A stretch of DNA of 5,289 nucleotides from Acidobacteriota bacterium. Lineage in GTDB: Bacteria > Acidobacteriota > Vicinamibacteria > Vicinamibacterales > CAVVIG01. Made by a program: the position numbers and the translations under genes. The notes below the pieces were generated by a model. That model saw nothing but the letters and a program-made list of their open reading frames with translations, did no database searches and was not told the origin of the DNA. The DNA lies in the NCBI GenBank assembly GCA_003222555.1, contig QHWL01000339.1, forward strand, positions 1 through 5,289, written 5' to 3'. This document shows positions 1 to 5,289 of this stretch, one piece after another. Position 1 is the stretch's first letter. The number at the start of each line of letters is the position of its first letter.

Positions 1-230
1 TTGATGAACGTGTCCTCCTCCACGCCAAGCGTTGCGTAGCGGCGTTCGAGGTCGCCAGCACGGTAGCCCCTGACGCGGTGACGCAGCGTCAGGTCCTGCG
101 CGCGCGCCGGGGCGCGGATCGGGTCGGCCTGCACAAACCCGAGCCTGTCGATGGCGCGTTTCAGCGTGGCCGGCGGGAAGAGACTGGAGTCGATGGCATA
201 GCGACGCAGGTCGGCAAGGGACACGGGCAT
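1..230 (-). CDS. YcaQ/AlkZ-like winged-helix DNA glycosylase, N-terminal part (truncated by window edge)
   Basis: Read on the minus strand from the ATG at 230, 76 codons stay open to the window edge, so the C-terminal majority lies outside. The translation begins MPVSLADLRRYAIDSS and continues with LFPPATLKRAIDRLGFVQADPIRAPARA, QDLTLRHRVRGY and RAGDLERRY. This is the N-terminal pattern of the HTH_42 (YcaQ/AlkZ) superfamily, monofunctional DNA glycosylases that excise alkylated bases and unhook interstrand crosslinks. The Q34-A35-D36 triplet sits where family members carry the catalytic Q-phi-Q or Q-phi-D motif; Q-phi-D is the YcaQ-type version. The ATG has no clear Shine-Dalgarno. An in-frame GTG lies upstream at about 299, but conservation begins just after the ATG, so the ATG is preferred. 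A TAGGAT box (minus strand, 261-256) could be a -10 giving a short leader. The gene is divergent from the peroxiredoxin at 351. Family assignment is confident; substrate is not determinable. Confidence 0.85.
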   Translation of the reverse strand, partial: MPVSLADLRRYAIDSSLFPPATLKRAIDRLGFVQADPIRAPARAQDLTLRHRVRGYRAGDLERRYATLGVEEDTFI

Positions 231-309
231 GACGGGATCGGCACCGCGATGGTGTATCCTACCCTGCTCGCCGCAATTGGGGACGTGGCGCTTCACCAGG
301 CAACGGTGT

Positions 310-330
310 GGTCAAATCGATTCTCTGACC
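310..330. promoter_or_regulatory. GGTCA-N11-TGACC inverted repeat in the divergent intergenic region
   Basis: GGTCA (310-314) and TGACC (326-330) are perfect 5-bp inverted arms around an 11-nt centre that contains the palindrome AATCGATT (315-322). The element ends 7 nt before the peroxiredoxin Shine-Dalgarno, between two divergent genes, so it could be an operator for a dimeric regulator or a short 5'-leader hairpin. I see no convincing -35/-10 pair for the peroxiredoxin that would fix its position relative to transcription. Five-bp arms can arise by chance, so confidence is low. Confidence 0.3.
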
Positions 331-350
331 CGCAACCAGGAGGTGTGCAA

Positions 351-1013
351 ATGGCTCTTCAGATTGGCGACGTCGCTCCGGATTTCGAAGCCGAAACAAC
401 CGAAGGCCGCATCCGTTTCCATGAGTGGCTGGGCAACTCGTGGGGTGTGCTGTTCTCGCATCCGAAAGACTTCACGCCGGTCTGCACAACGGAGCTCGGC
501 TACATGGCGAGGCTCAAACCGGAGTTCGACAAGCGGAACACGAAAATCATCGGGCTCAGCGTCGACCCGGTCGACAACCACAAGCGATGGTCGAACGACA
601 TCAAGGAGACGCAGGGACACGCGCCGAACTATCCGATGATCGGCGACACGGATCTGAAAGTGTCCAAGGCCTGGGGCATGCTGCCCGCCACCCTCGAGGC
701 CACGTGCGACGGGAGAACCGCGGCGGACAATCAGACGGTCAGGAACGTCTTCGTGATTGGCCCCGACAAAAAGATCAAACTCGTAATCGTGTACCCGATG
801 ACGACCGGGCGCAACTTCGATGAGGTGCTGCGCGTGATCGACTCCTTACAGCTCACGGCGAAGCACAAGGTGGCGACGCCGGTCAATTGGAAGCAAGGCG
901 ACGATGTGATCATCGCCGGCTCGGTGTCGGATGAAGACGCGAAGAAGACATACCCGCAAGGGTGGAAGGCGCCCAGACCATATATCCGAATCGTTCCACA
1001 GCCGAGACCGTAG
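351..1013 (+). CDS. 1-Cys peroxiredoxin, Prx6 type
   Basis: This 220-residue cytoplasmic thiol peroxidase reduces H2O2 and alkyl or lipid hydroperoxides. The N-terminal thioredoxin-fold (AhpC/TSA) domain carries the active-site motif HPKDFTPVCTTELG, with Thr42 and peroxidatic Cys45 and the conserved Arg131. The C-terminal 1-cysPrx_C domain follows (about 155-220) with the Prx6 signatures TTGRNFDEVLRVIDSLQLT, KVATPVNWKQGDDVII and a PYIR-type end. Length matches the family (about 210-225). There is no C-terminal resolving cysteine, as expected for a 1-Cys enzyme. A second cysteine, Cys119, lies in an Ala/Thr-rich segment before NQTVRNVF. Residues aligning with the mammalian PRDX6 phospholipase triad (His24, Ser30 in GNSWG, Asp139) are present, although lipase activity is not implied. 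The start is fixed by AGGAGG at 338-343, 7 nt before the ATG, and by family alignment. The reading frame stays open upstream to 78, but that extension has no homology and overlaps the divergent glycosylase. Confidence 0.97.
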   Translation: MALQIGDVAPDFEAETTEGRIRFHEWLGNSWGVLFSHPKDFTPVCTTELGYMARLKPEFDKRNTKIIGLSVDPVDNHKRWSNDIKETQGHAPNYPMIGDTDLKVSKAWGMLPATLEATCDGRTAADNQTVRNVFVIGPDKKIKLVIVYPMTTGRNFDEVLRVIDSLQLTAKHKVATPVNWKQGDDVIIAGSVSDEDAKKTYPQGWKAPRPYIRIVPQPRP

Positions 1014-1067
1014 AGCGCCTGCGGCCAGTCAGCGAAGCGAAGTCGGCGCGCTTCCAGCGCCGCGAGC

Positions 1068-1118
1068 CAGATGCCGTGCACGTCGAGTCTCCGCGGCCGA
1101 TCGACTACGCGGCATCTG
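1068..1118. other. Long imperfect stem-loop downstream of the peroxiredoxin
   Basis: CAGATGCCG (1068-1076) pairs perfectly with CGGCATCTG (1110-1118). Inside it, after a short imperfect stretch (1077-1081 against 1106-1109), GTCGA (1082-1086) pairs with TCGAC (1101-1105), closing a 14-nt GC-rich loop that contains CCGCGG. The whole is a stem of about 17 pairs starting 54 nt after the peroxiredoxin stop codon. No T-run follows on either strand, so it is not a canonical intrinsic terminator. It could stabilise the peroxiredoxin mRNA 3' end, act with Rho, or be a protein-binding palindrome. The rest of the 1014-1274 gap contains open frames with no recognisable product. Confidence 0.4.
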
Positions 1119-1211
1119 CCTCCCGCGCGAACTCCAATGGTTGGGACAACGTGTGCGCCAGTCTCCGGCAGGCACAGCCAGTCTTGGCGGATAAGATAAT
1201 AGGTCGCGTCA

Positions 1212-1229
1212 ATCCCCTAGGGTGGGGAT
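1212..1229. promoter_or_regulatory. Short ATCCCC/GGGGAT hairpin upstream of the oxidoreductase gene
   Basis: ATCCCC (1212-1217) and GGGGAT (1224-1229) form a perfect 6-bp inverted repeat around TAGGGT; the nested palindrome CCCTAGGG occupies 1214-1221. It lies 45 nt before the ATG at 1275 and 11 nt after GATAAT (1195-1200), a -10-like box without a good -35 partner. If that box is used, the hairpin would sit at the very 5' end of the transcript, as an operator or leader hairpin. The evidence is positional only. Confidence 0.25.
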
Positions 1230-1274
1230 GATTCATCGTGTGCCAGATCCTGGTGCGCGAAAAGGAGCCCAATC

Positions 1275-1691
1275 ATGCCGGTCACGCTTCCACAATCCGT
1301 GAAGACGCTGCTTCTGGACAAAGCCTACGGGCATGTCGTGACGTCCAACGGCGAGGGCAAGCCGCAAGTCACGATGGTGTGGATGGACGTCGATGGCGAC
1401 GAGGTGCTTTTCAACACCGCGGAGGGGCGTCGTAAGGCACAGAACTTGCGCCGCGATCCCCGCATCATCGTCTCCGTGCAAGACCGCAGCAACCTCCAGG
1501 CTTACGCGGTCTTCCACGGCAAGGCCCGTATCACGGAAACCGGAGCCGACGAGCACATCGACAAGCTCGCCAAGCGATTCCTCGGCGCCGACAAGTATCA
1601 GTTCCGTCAGCCCGGCGAGAAGCGGCTGATCGTGCGGATCAGCGTGGATCGAATCGGCGGCTTCGGTCCCAGGATGCAACCCTGGTCTTAG
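1275..1691 (+). CDS. PPOX-class split-barrel oxidoreductase (Rv1155/Rv2074-like, probably F420- or FMN-binding)
   Basis: This 138-residue protein covers one complete pyridoxamine-phosphate-oxidase-like split beta-barrel, the usual size for small cytoplasmic homodimeric members of the family. Recognisable pieces in order are an N-terminal helix (about 6-18), the strand pair HVVTSNGEGKPQVTMVWMDVDGDEVLFNT (20-48), the cofactor-contact loop GRRKAQNLRRDPRI (51-64), VFHGKARITETGADEHIDKLAKRF (79-102) and a closing RLIVRISVDRIGGF (117-130). The A-E-G-R-x-K-A-x-N-L-x-R-D-P-R block is typical of the group annotated as PPOX-class F420-dependent enzymes, which use reduced F420 to reduce diverse substrates; some relatives bind FMN or haem instead. 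Cofactor and substrate cannot be decided here. The start is supported by AAAGGAG at 1261-1267, 7 nt before the ATG. The gene is co-oriented with the peroxiredoxin, but the 261-bp gap and its own strong ribosome site suggest separate transcription. No terminator follows. Confidence 0.93.
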   Translation: MPVTLPQSVKTLLLDKAYGHVVTSNGEGKPQVTMVWMDVDGDEVLFNTAEGRRKAQNLRRDPRIIVSVQDRSNLQAYAVFHGKARITETGADEHIDKLAKRFLGADKYQFRQPGEKRLIVRISVDRIGGFGPRMQPWS

Positions 1692-1702
1692 GTACTACTT
1701 TG

Positions 1703-1837
1703 TCAGATCGTTCTAGTCGGCGAGGTGCGCGGCTGAGGACTCCGGCCGCGGTGCTCGAACGTCGCGCGGAAAAACGCCTCCTCCAGCGAGCGCTTCGCAG
1801 CCCGCGTCGATTCGGCTAATTCCACCGCCGGCGTCAT
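1703..1837 (-). pseudogene. Small ORF or gene remnant, left arm of an inverted duplication
   Basis: From ATG 1837 to TGA 1703 on the minus strand there is a 44-residue frame, beginning MTPAVELAESTRAAKRSLEEA and containing FEHRGRSPQPRT near its end. An in-frame TGA lies 9 nt upstream of the ATG, so the frame does not extend further. GGTGA about 6 nt before the ATG is a weak ribosome site. I do not recognise the family. The reason to list it is its similarity to the plus-strand remnant at 1853-2008: in the aligned block several differences are synonymous in this frame (GAG/GAA, AGT/AGC, ACC/ACG), as expected if the ancestor was translated. It could be a real tiny gene, a decayed gene, or a non-coding repeat with an accidental frame. 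Confidence 0.22.
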
Positions 1838-1980
1838 CAACAATCACCGCCCGTGCTGATTCGCAGATATTGGGGCGTCAATCTGGATCGACGCGGCCGG
1901 AGGCCTGCGGAGGCGTTTGACGTTCTTCGCGTATCGCGCGAGTTCGAAATGCTCCGCAGCCGGAGCCCTCGCCCGCGCAC
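1725..1980. repeat. Diverged inverted duplication in the 1692-2043 gap
   Basis: The minus-strand sequence running from 1811 down to 1725 and the plus-strand sequence running from 1887 to 1980 share three blocks in the same order. ATCGACGCGG is identical (1811-1802 and 1887-1896). GGAGGCGTTT is identical (1781-1772 and 1909-1918). A 27-nt block (1751-1725 and 1954-1980), with core GCCGGAG and end CCGCGCAC, matches at 23 of 27 positions by hand count. The blocks are separated by indels of about 8 and 15 nt. The arms enclose about 75 nt, making the whole the size of a small mobile element or a head-to-head duplicated gene fragment. Apart from the two remnants listed separately I see no gene in the 352-nt gap, and no terminator for either flanking gene. 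Confidence 0.45.
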
Positions 1981-2008
1981 GGCCAGAAACCTGCTGGTCC
2001 CGCGATAG
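1853..2008 (+). pseudogene. Small ORF or gene remnant, right arm of the inverted duplication
   Basis: From GTG 1853 to TAG 2006-2008 there is a 51-residue frame whose middle reads PAEAFDVLRVSREFEM, followed by LRSRSPRPRTARNL. It is head-to-head with the minus-strand remnant at 1703-1837, with 15 nt between the two starts. The shared pattern is E-A-F, then F-E, then R-S-P-x-P-R-T. The upstream shared block ATCGACGCGG falls in a different reading frame relative to the downstream blocks in the two copies, so at least one has suffered a frameshift. There is no convincing ribosome site. I do not recognise the family; it is more likely a decayed copy than an active gene. Confidence 0.18.
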
Positions 2009-2043
2009 CGACTCTGGCGGATCCCGCGCGTCGTTTCCACGGG

Positions 2044-4992
2044 TCAGAAATCCAATCGGACGCCGAGTTGCGCGAGACGGGGCCCGAGCGTCTGGTTGTT
2101 CACGCGGAAATTCGGGCTGCCGAGGATCGCTTGTGTCCGCGGGTCAGCATATTCATTGGCGTTCTTCAACAGGTTGAAAATCTCGAGAATGAGTTGCGCG
2201 CGTCCCAGCCTTCCGAGACCCAGCCCTTTTGCGGCTCGGAAATCCCACGTGAAAAACCCCGGCTGATGAAACGGGAACCGCGGCAACAACTGCCCGTCGA
2301 CCACCGGCCGATCCGGGTGGAGGCCGCTGTTGGTCATGCCGTCGCCGTTGAGATCCTTGGGGCTGTACACAGGAAAGGCGAGACCCGAGCCCGCGGACCA
2401 CGTAGAAGCCAGGGCAATGCCGCGAGGCAGCGTCACGACAAAGTAGGACTTGAATTCGTGCCGCTCATCGAGCTCGTTGATGCCGTAATCGGCGGCAGGA
2501 TTGAATGGATCCGAAGGTCCAAGAAGGGCTTCGGTGTCACGTTCGGTCGAGCCATTGCCCGTGCTCTTCGCCAGGGTGTAGTTGGCGTAGAACTGCCAGT
2601 TGTTGTGCAGCGACTTTCGAAGCGTGACAAGAAGGGCGTGATAGCGACCGTAACCGAGGCTGGTGAGTGCGTTCGCCTGTGTAATGGTCGTGTCTGGTCT
2701 TCCGGCGGCCAGAATGTTCATGCCGCGTCCGAACTGATCGAACTCGGTCGGCGGCGCAAGGTTGCGGTCCCACAATGTCGAGCGATACCCACCGATACGA
2801 AGGTTCTGAGAATCGCTGAACATGTAGCCAGCCTCGACCGACATGCCGACGATGAGGCTCCTGGTGACTGAGGCGCTCACCTGAAGGACACGTGGATTTC
2901 TGAAGTCGGGATCCACGTACTGAATGGCCGGCGGGCCAAGTAGCCTCGCCAGAGCAGAGCCCGGGACGATCGCGGACGGCAGGATATTGGGGAACGTCAC
3001 ACCGAACTGCGATGGCGCCGCCACCAGGGTCGTGTTGCTGACGCCGCTGCCACGCAGCGGGAAGTAAATCATCGGTGTGCGCCCATGGTAAAAGCCGGCC
3101 GAGCTCTTTAGCATCGTCGACCCGTCGCCTCTGAGGTCGTAAGCGAAGTCGCCTCGCGGCCCCCATTCGTTCGTGTCGTGAGGAATCCCCTGCGGCACGG
3201 GCGCATACGTGAGCTGGACGTGGTTGCCGACAATCACCGGCGGGCCGACGGGCACGTTCACGCCAGCGGTGCCCGCCTGTGGCTGGGGATTTACCTGCGC
3301 GTCGTAGCGGAGTCCCACGTTGATCGTAAGCCGTGAAGTTGGCCTGAACTGGTCCTGCATGTACCCCGCGACTTCGTGCTGCCAGAAACTTCTCAGCAAT
3401 GCCGCATCTTGTGCAGAGTGACCGTTGAGGCCGAAATTTTGCGAGTACAGCGAGGCTTGTCGTTGAATGAACGCCGCGAGCGTTGGAAAAGTATAGGCAC
3501 CGTTCAGCGCCAGAGCGAACGAATTCTTCCGCATGTTGAAGCCGTCGTAGTCCACCCCTGTCTTGAAAGTGTGCTTCCCGTGAAGATAGCCGATGTTCTC
3601 CGAGGCCTGATATCGGTACATGTCCTGGGTACTCGGGAGGGACGCAGAGCCGCCGAATGTTCCGGTGTCGGAAATCAGGACCTGCGGAGTCGTGGCTTGC
3701 CGCTCTCGCGGTCTGGTTTCGCCAGAGACCTGGAACTTGGTTTCGAGGAACACCCTTGGCCCGAGCGAGCTGCTCAGACTCGCCACGGTCGACACGCCCT
3801 GGTTGTGAAACGATTCAAGGTTCGACCTCGCCCGGCTCAAGATCAGCGACCCGCCCGCAGTGTTGTCGCCTCGATTGCGCGTGAAATTGGTCCGAACGCT
3901 GAGACGATTGTTCGTCGTGACCATGTCGTCGACTTTCACGAGGATTGTCGTGACATCTTCGTGACGCGAGTACTGGCCCTGGAGCGCGCCCAGATCGGCG
4001 ATGCCCAGCTCAGGGACAGCGACGCCTGCGACGCTCCGCGCAAACTTCACGGTAATCGGAGTGGTCTGACGCTGGATGTCGGCGGCCACGAAATAGAACG
4101 CGCGACTGGCCGCGAGCGGCCCGCCAAAGCTTCCGCCACCAGCATGCCGAACCAGCCCGGTCGGCGGGTTTCCGAACGCGTCGTTGGCCGCGAGGCCGTG
4201 ATGGCGGAGGAAATAAGCCAGGGAGCCGTGCTTCTCGTTACTCCCCGATTTTGTGACGACGTTCACAAGTCCGCCGTTGGATCTCCCCGACTGCGCACCT
4301 AGCCCGCCGGCGCTGACCTCGAATTCCTGGACGGCCTCGAGAGGGATCGTGAAGTTCTTGGTCTCGAGCGATCCAAAGAACTCGCCGAAGAAATTGTTCG
4401 TGAAGTCGGCGCCGTCGACGTTCAGCGCGAGGTAGTCACCGGGCTGACCGGCCACGCGGAGCGTGCCGCGGGTACCAGCGATGGACCGCGCGGTCGGCGA
4501 CAGCAGCGCAACATCCCGATAATCACGGCCGTTGATGGGTAAACTCACGATAGCCTTGTCGTCGATGACGGTGCCAAGGGCCGGCGCCGTGTTGCCGGGT
4601 GCTGCGGACACTTCCACCGTCTCGGTCACCGCGGCGACCTTCATCACCAGATTCACGACCAGGGCCTGGCCCACGGTCAACGCCAGGGGGTCGCTCTTGG
4701 CAACCGAGAATCCGGGGAGCTCCGCCCGCACGACATACACGCCGAGCGGCAGGAGCAGTCCGGAGTACTGACCGGCGGCAGCCGATACGGTGTTCCGCTC
4801 GAATCCAGTCTTCGTCTCACGCAGCGTGACCGCGACGCCAGGGAGCACGGCGCCCGATTCATCACGAATCGTTCCGTTGATCTCACCACGGTCGAGCGTC
4901 TGAGCGCTCGAGGCGATAACGGTGCTCGTCCAGGCGAGGGACACGACCGCCGCGAGCGCAATCCTCCACGTCATCTTGTGTCGACATCTCAT
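2044..4992 (-). CDS. Oar-like TonB-dependent outer-membrane receptor with N-terminal carboxypeptidase-regulatory domain
   Basis: This is a 982-residue outer-membrane beta-barrel predicted to import a large substrate using energy from TonB-ExbBD. Residues 1-30 form a signal peptide (basic MRCRHKMTWR, hydrophobic IALAAVVSLAWTSTVIA, likely cleavage SSA30-Gln31). Residues 35-120 are a CarboxypepD_reg Ig-like domain (GTIRDESGAVLPGVAVTL, with GQYSGLLLPLGVYVVRAELPGF). Then come TETVEVSA, the plug at about 135-255 (LPINGRDYRDVALLSP, QEFEVSAGGL, GLVNVVTKSGSN) and the barrel, ending in an aromatic residue (GVRLDF) as outer-membrane proteins usually do. Near the C-terminus, DLNGDGMTN (880-888) resembles a calcium-binding EF-hand-type loop. 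The frame opens at GTG 5022, but that lies upstream of the likely promoter; ATG 4992 or ATG 4974 (976 residues) gives a normal signal peptide. Neither has a strong Shine-Dalgarno. No SusD-like partner is in view, so the substrate is unknown. Expansion of this family is typical of Acidobacteriota. Confidence 0.96.
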   Translation of the reverse strand: MRCRHKMTWRIALAAVVSLAWTSTVIASSAQTLDRGEINGTIRDESGAVLPGVAVTLRETKTGFERNTVSAAAGQYSGLLLPLGVYVVRAELPGFSVAKSDPLALTVGQALVVNLVMKVAAVTETVEVSAAPGNTAPALGTVIDDKAIVSLPINGRDYRDVALLSPTARSIAGTRGTLRVAGQPGDYLALNVDGADFTNNFFGEFFGSLETKNFTIPLEAVQEFEVSAGGLGAQSGRSNGGLVNVVTKSGSNEKHGSLAYFLRHHGLAANDAFGNPPTGLVRHAGGGSFGGPLAASRAFYFVAADIQRQTTPITVKFARSVAGVAVPELGIADLGALQGQYSRHEDVTTILVKVDDMVTTNNRLSVRTNFTRNRGDNTAGGSLILSRARSNLESFHNQGVSTVASLSSSLGPRVFLETKFQVSGETRPRERQATTPQVLISDTGTFGGSASLPSTQDMYRYQASENIGYLHGKHTFKTGVDYDGFNMRKNSFALALNGAYTFPTLAAFIQRQASLYSQNFGLNGHSAQDAALLRSFWQHEVAGYMQDQFRPTSRLTINVGLRYDAQVNPQPQAGTAGVNVPVGPPVIVGNHVQLTYAPVPQGIPHDTNEWGPRGDFAYDLRGDGSTMLKSSAGFYHGRTPMIYFPLRGSGVSNTTLVAAPSQFGVTFPNILPSAIVPGSALARLLGPPAIQYVDPDFRNPRVLQVSASVTRSLIVGMSVEAGYMFSDSQNLRIGGYRSTLWDRNLAPPTEFDQFGRGMNILAAGRPDTTITQANALTSLGYGRYHALLVTLRKSLHNNWQFYANYTLAKSTGNGSTERDTEALLGPSDPFNPAADYGINELDERHEFKSYFVVTLPRGIALASTWSAGSGLAFPVYSPKDLNGDGMTNSGLHPDRPVVDGQLLPRFPFHQPGFFTWDFRAAKGLGLGRLGRAQLILEIFNLLKNANEYADPRTQAILGSPNFRVNNQTLGPRLAQLGVRLDF

Positions 4993-5004
4993 GGATCTTT
5001 CGCA

Positions 5005-5012
5005 AGTATAAT
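5005..5012. promoter_or_regulatory. Overlapping divergent -10 boxes between the receptor and the membrane-protein gene
   Basis: TATAAT (5007-5012) is a perfect -10 hexamer on the plus strand. The minus strand reads TATACT at 5010-5005, a five-of-six match facing the receptor. If used, plus-strand transcripts would start near 5018-5020, only 5-7 nt before the ATG at 5025, and minus-strand transcripts near 4998, about 6 nt before ATG 4992 or 24 nt before ATG 4974. Neither side has a good -35 at 16-18 nt (the plus strand has TCGACA at 4981-4986, a 20-nt spacer). A short leader would fit the lack of a Shine-Dalgarno before both genes. Confidence 0.45.
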
Positions 5013-5024
5013 TCTCTTCCACTG

Positions 5025-5289
5025 ATGCGCCATGCCGCCCGCCGCGTTCTGCCGGTTCTCCTCACAGCGGGCTTCTTCTACGTTGTGCTTCGGCACATTC
5101 CCTATCAGCGTCTGTTGGCCGCGCTGGGCGAGGCGAACTACGTCCGGTTTCTCGCCCTCATGATTCCCAACACGGTTATCTACGTGGCATGGGACACTTT
5201 CGTCCTCGCGGTCGCCGTCCGGTGGTTCCACGGGCCGGTCCGCTATCGCGATCTGCTGCCCCTCCGCGCAGCCTCTTACATCGTGAGTG
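5025..5289 (+). CDS. Flippase-like integral membrane protein (LPG synthase TM / UPF0104-type), N-terminal part
   Basis: From ATG 5025, 88 codons remain open to the right edge, so only the N-terminus is present. The sequence has a basic start (MRHAARRVLP), a hydrophobic segment at about 8-22 and a second at about 43-65 (FLALMIPNTVIYVAWDTFVLAVAV). These are followed by WFHGPVRYRDLLPLRAASYIVS. The V-x-Y-R-D-L-L-P-x-R-A-x-S-Y-I pattern after the second membrane segment resembles the N-terminal repeat of the lysylphosphatidylglycerol synthase TM / flippase-like superfamily (UPF0104 relatives), multi-pass inner-membrane proteins associated with moving or modifying lipids and lipid-linked glycans. 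The specific role is unknown, and the truncation leaves family assignment moderate. There is no Shine-Dalgarno before the ATG; a perfect TATAAT 12 nt upstream suggests a very short leader. It is divergent from the receptor gene across 32 bp. Confidence 0.72.
   Translation, partial: MRHAARRVLPVLLTAGFFYVVLRHIPYQRLLAALGEANYVRFLALMIPNTVIYVAWDTFVLAVAVRWFHGPVRYRDLLPLRAASYIVS

Noticed and set aside
78..350. N-terminal extension of the peroxiredoxin frame back to 78
   Set aside because: The added residues show no family homology and overlap the minus-strand glycosylase, and a strong AGGAGG with 7-nt spacing marks the ATG at 351, where Prx6 homology begins.
931..1231. Two overlapping plus-strand frames (87 and 89 residues) across the peroxiredoxin end and the following gap
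   Set aside because: They begin inside the peroxiredoxin gene in other frames, overlap each other, have low-complexity Arg/Ala/Ser composition, and contain the long stem-loop; no family resemblance.
1233..1679. Minus-strand open frame (148 residues) opposite the split-barrel oxidoreductase
   Set aside because: The plus strand here encodes a complete recognisable PPOX-type enzyme with a ribosome site; the antisense translation resembles nothing.
1837..2040. Minus-strand frame of 67 residues starting just after the receptor stop
   Set aside because: Its GTG start lies 3 nt past the receptor stop, which could suggest coupling, but the product is an Arg/Ser-rich string with no domain, and the better-supported signal in this stretch is the inverted duplication.
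1692..2043. Intrinsic terminator for the converging oxidoreductase and receptor genes
   Set aside because: I looked for a GC hairpin followed by a T-run on either strand after both stop codons and found none; CCCG/CGGG pairs near 2015-2043 are too short and lack a T-run.
2068..2871. Plus-strand open frame (267 residues) antisense to the receptor barrel
   Set aside because: It is a shadow of the receptor gene, with no ribosome site tied to a plausible start and no recognisable motifs.
3376..4302. Long plus-strand open frame (308 residues) antisense to the receptor
   Set aside because: It lies wholly opposite a well-supported TonB-dependent receptor, is rich in Arg with no recognisable domain, and is explained by GC-rich codon bias.

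Overview
The window is a GC-rich bacterial segment with five protein-coding genes, two of them cut by the window edges. The large Oar-type TonB-dependent receptor with an N-terminal carboxypeptidase-regulatory domain, a PPOX-class (possibly F420-dependent) oxidoreductase and a flippase-like membrane protein fit a Gram-negative soil-type bacterium. Acidobacteriota is my best guess, but this is inference and no rRNA or other marker is present.

Layout. 1-230 (minus): the N-terminal 76 codons of a YcaQ/AlkZ-type winged-helix DNA glycosylase (HTH_42 superfamily), running off the left edge. 231-350: a divergent intergenic region with a GGTCA-N11-TGACC inverted repeat. 351-1013 (plus): a complete 1-Cys, Prx6-type peroxiredoxin. 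1014-1274: an intergenic stretch with a long imperfect hairpin and a short G/C hairpin. 1275-1691 (plus): a PPOX-class split-barrel flavin/F420 oxidoreductase. 1692-2043: no intact recognisable gene, but a diverged inverted duplication whose arms look like decayed small coding sequences. 2044-4992 (minus): an outer-membrane TonB-dependent receptor of about 982 residues. 5025-end (plus): the N-terminus of a flippase-like (lysylphosphatidylglycerol synthase TM / UPF0104-type) membrane protein, divergent from the receptor across a 32-bp gap with overlapping -10-like boxes on both strands.

Functionally the left half reads as stress and redox functions: DNA base-damage repair, peroxide removal and a reductase. 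The right half is cell envelope: an outer-membrane receptor and an integral membrane protein. No operon longer than one gene is demonstrable. The peroxiredoxin and the oxidoreductase are co-oriented but 261 bp apart, and each has its own strong Shine-Dalgarno sequence. I found no CRISPR array, tRNA, rRNA, intact insertion sequence or convincing new multi-gene system. The items most worth a second look are the inverted duplication at 1703-2008 and the compact divergent promoter at 5005-5012.
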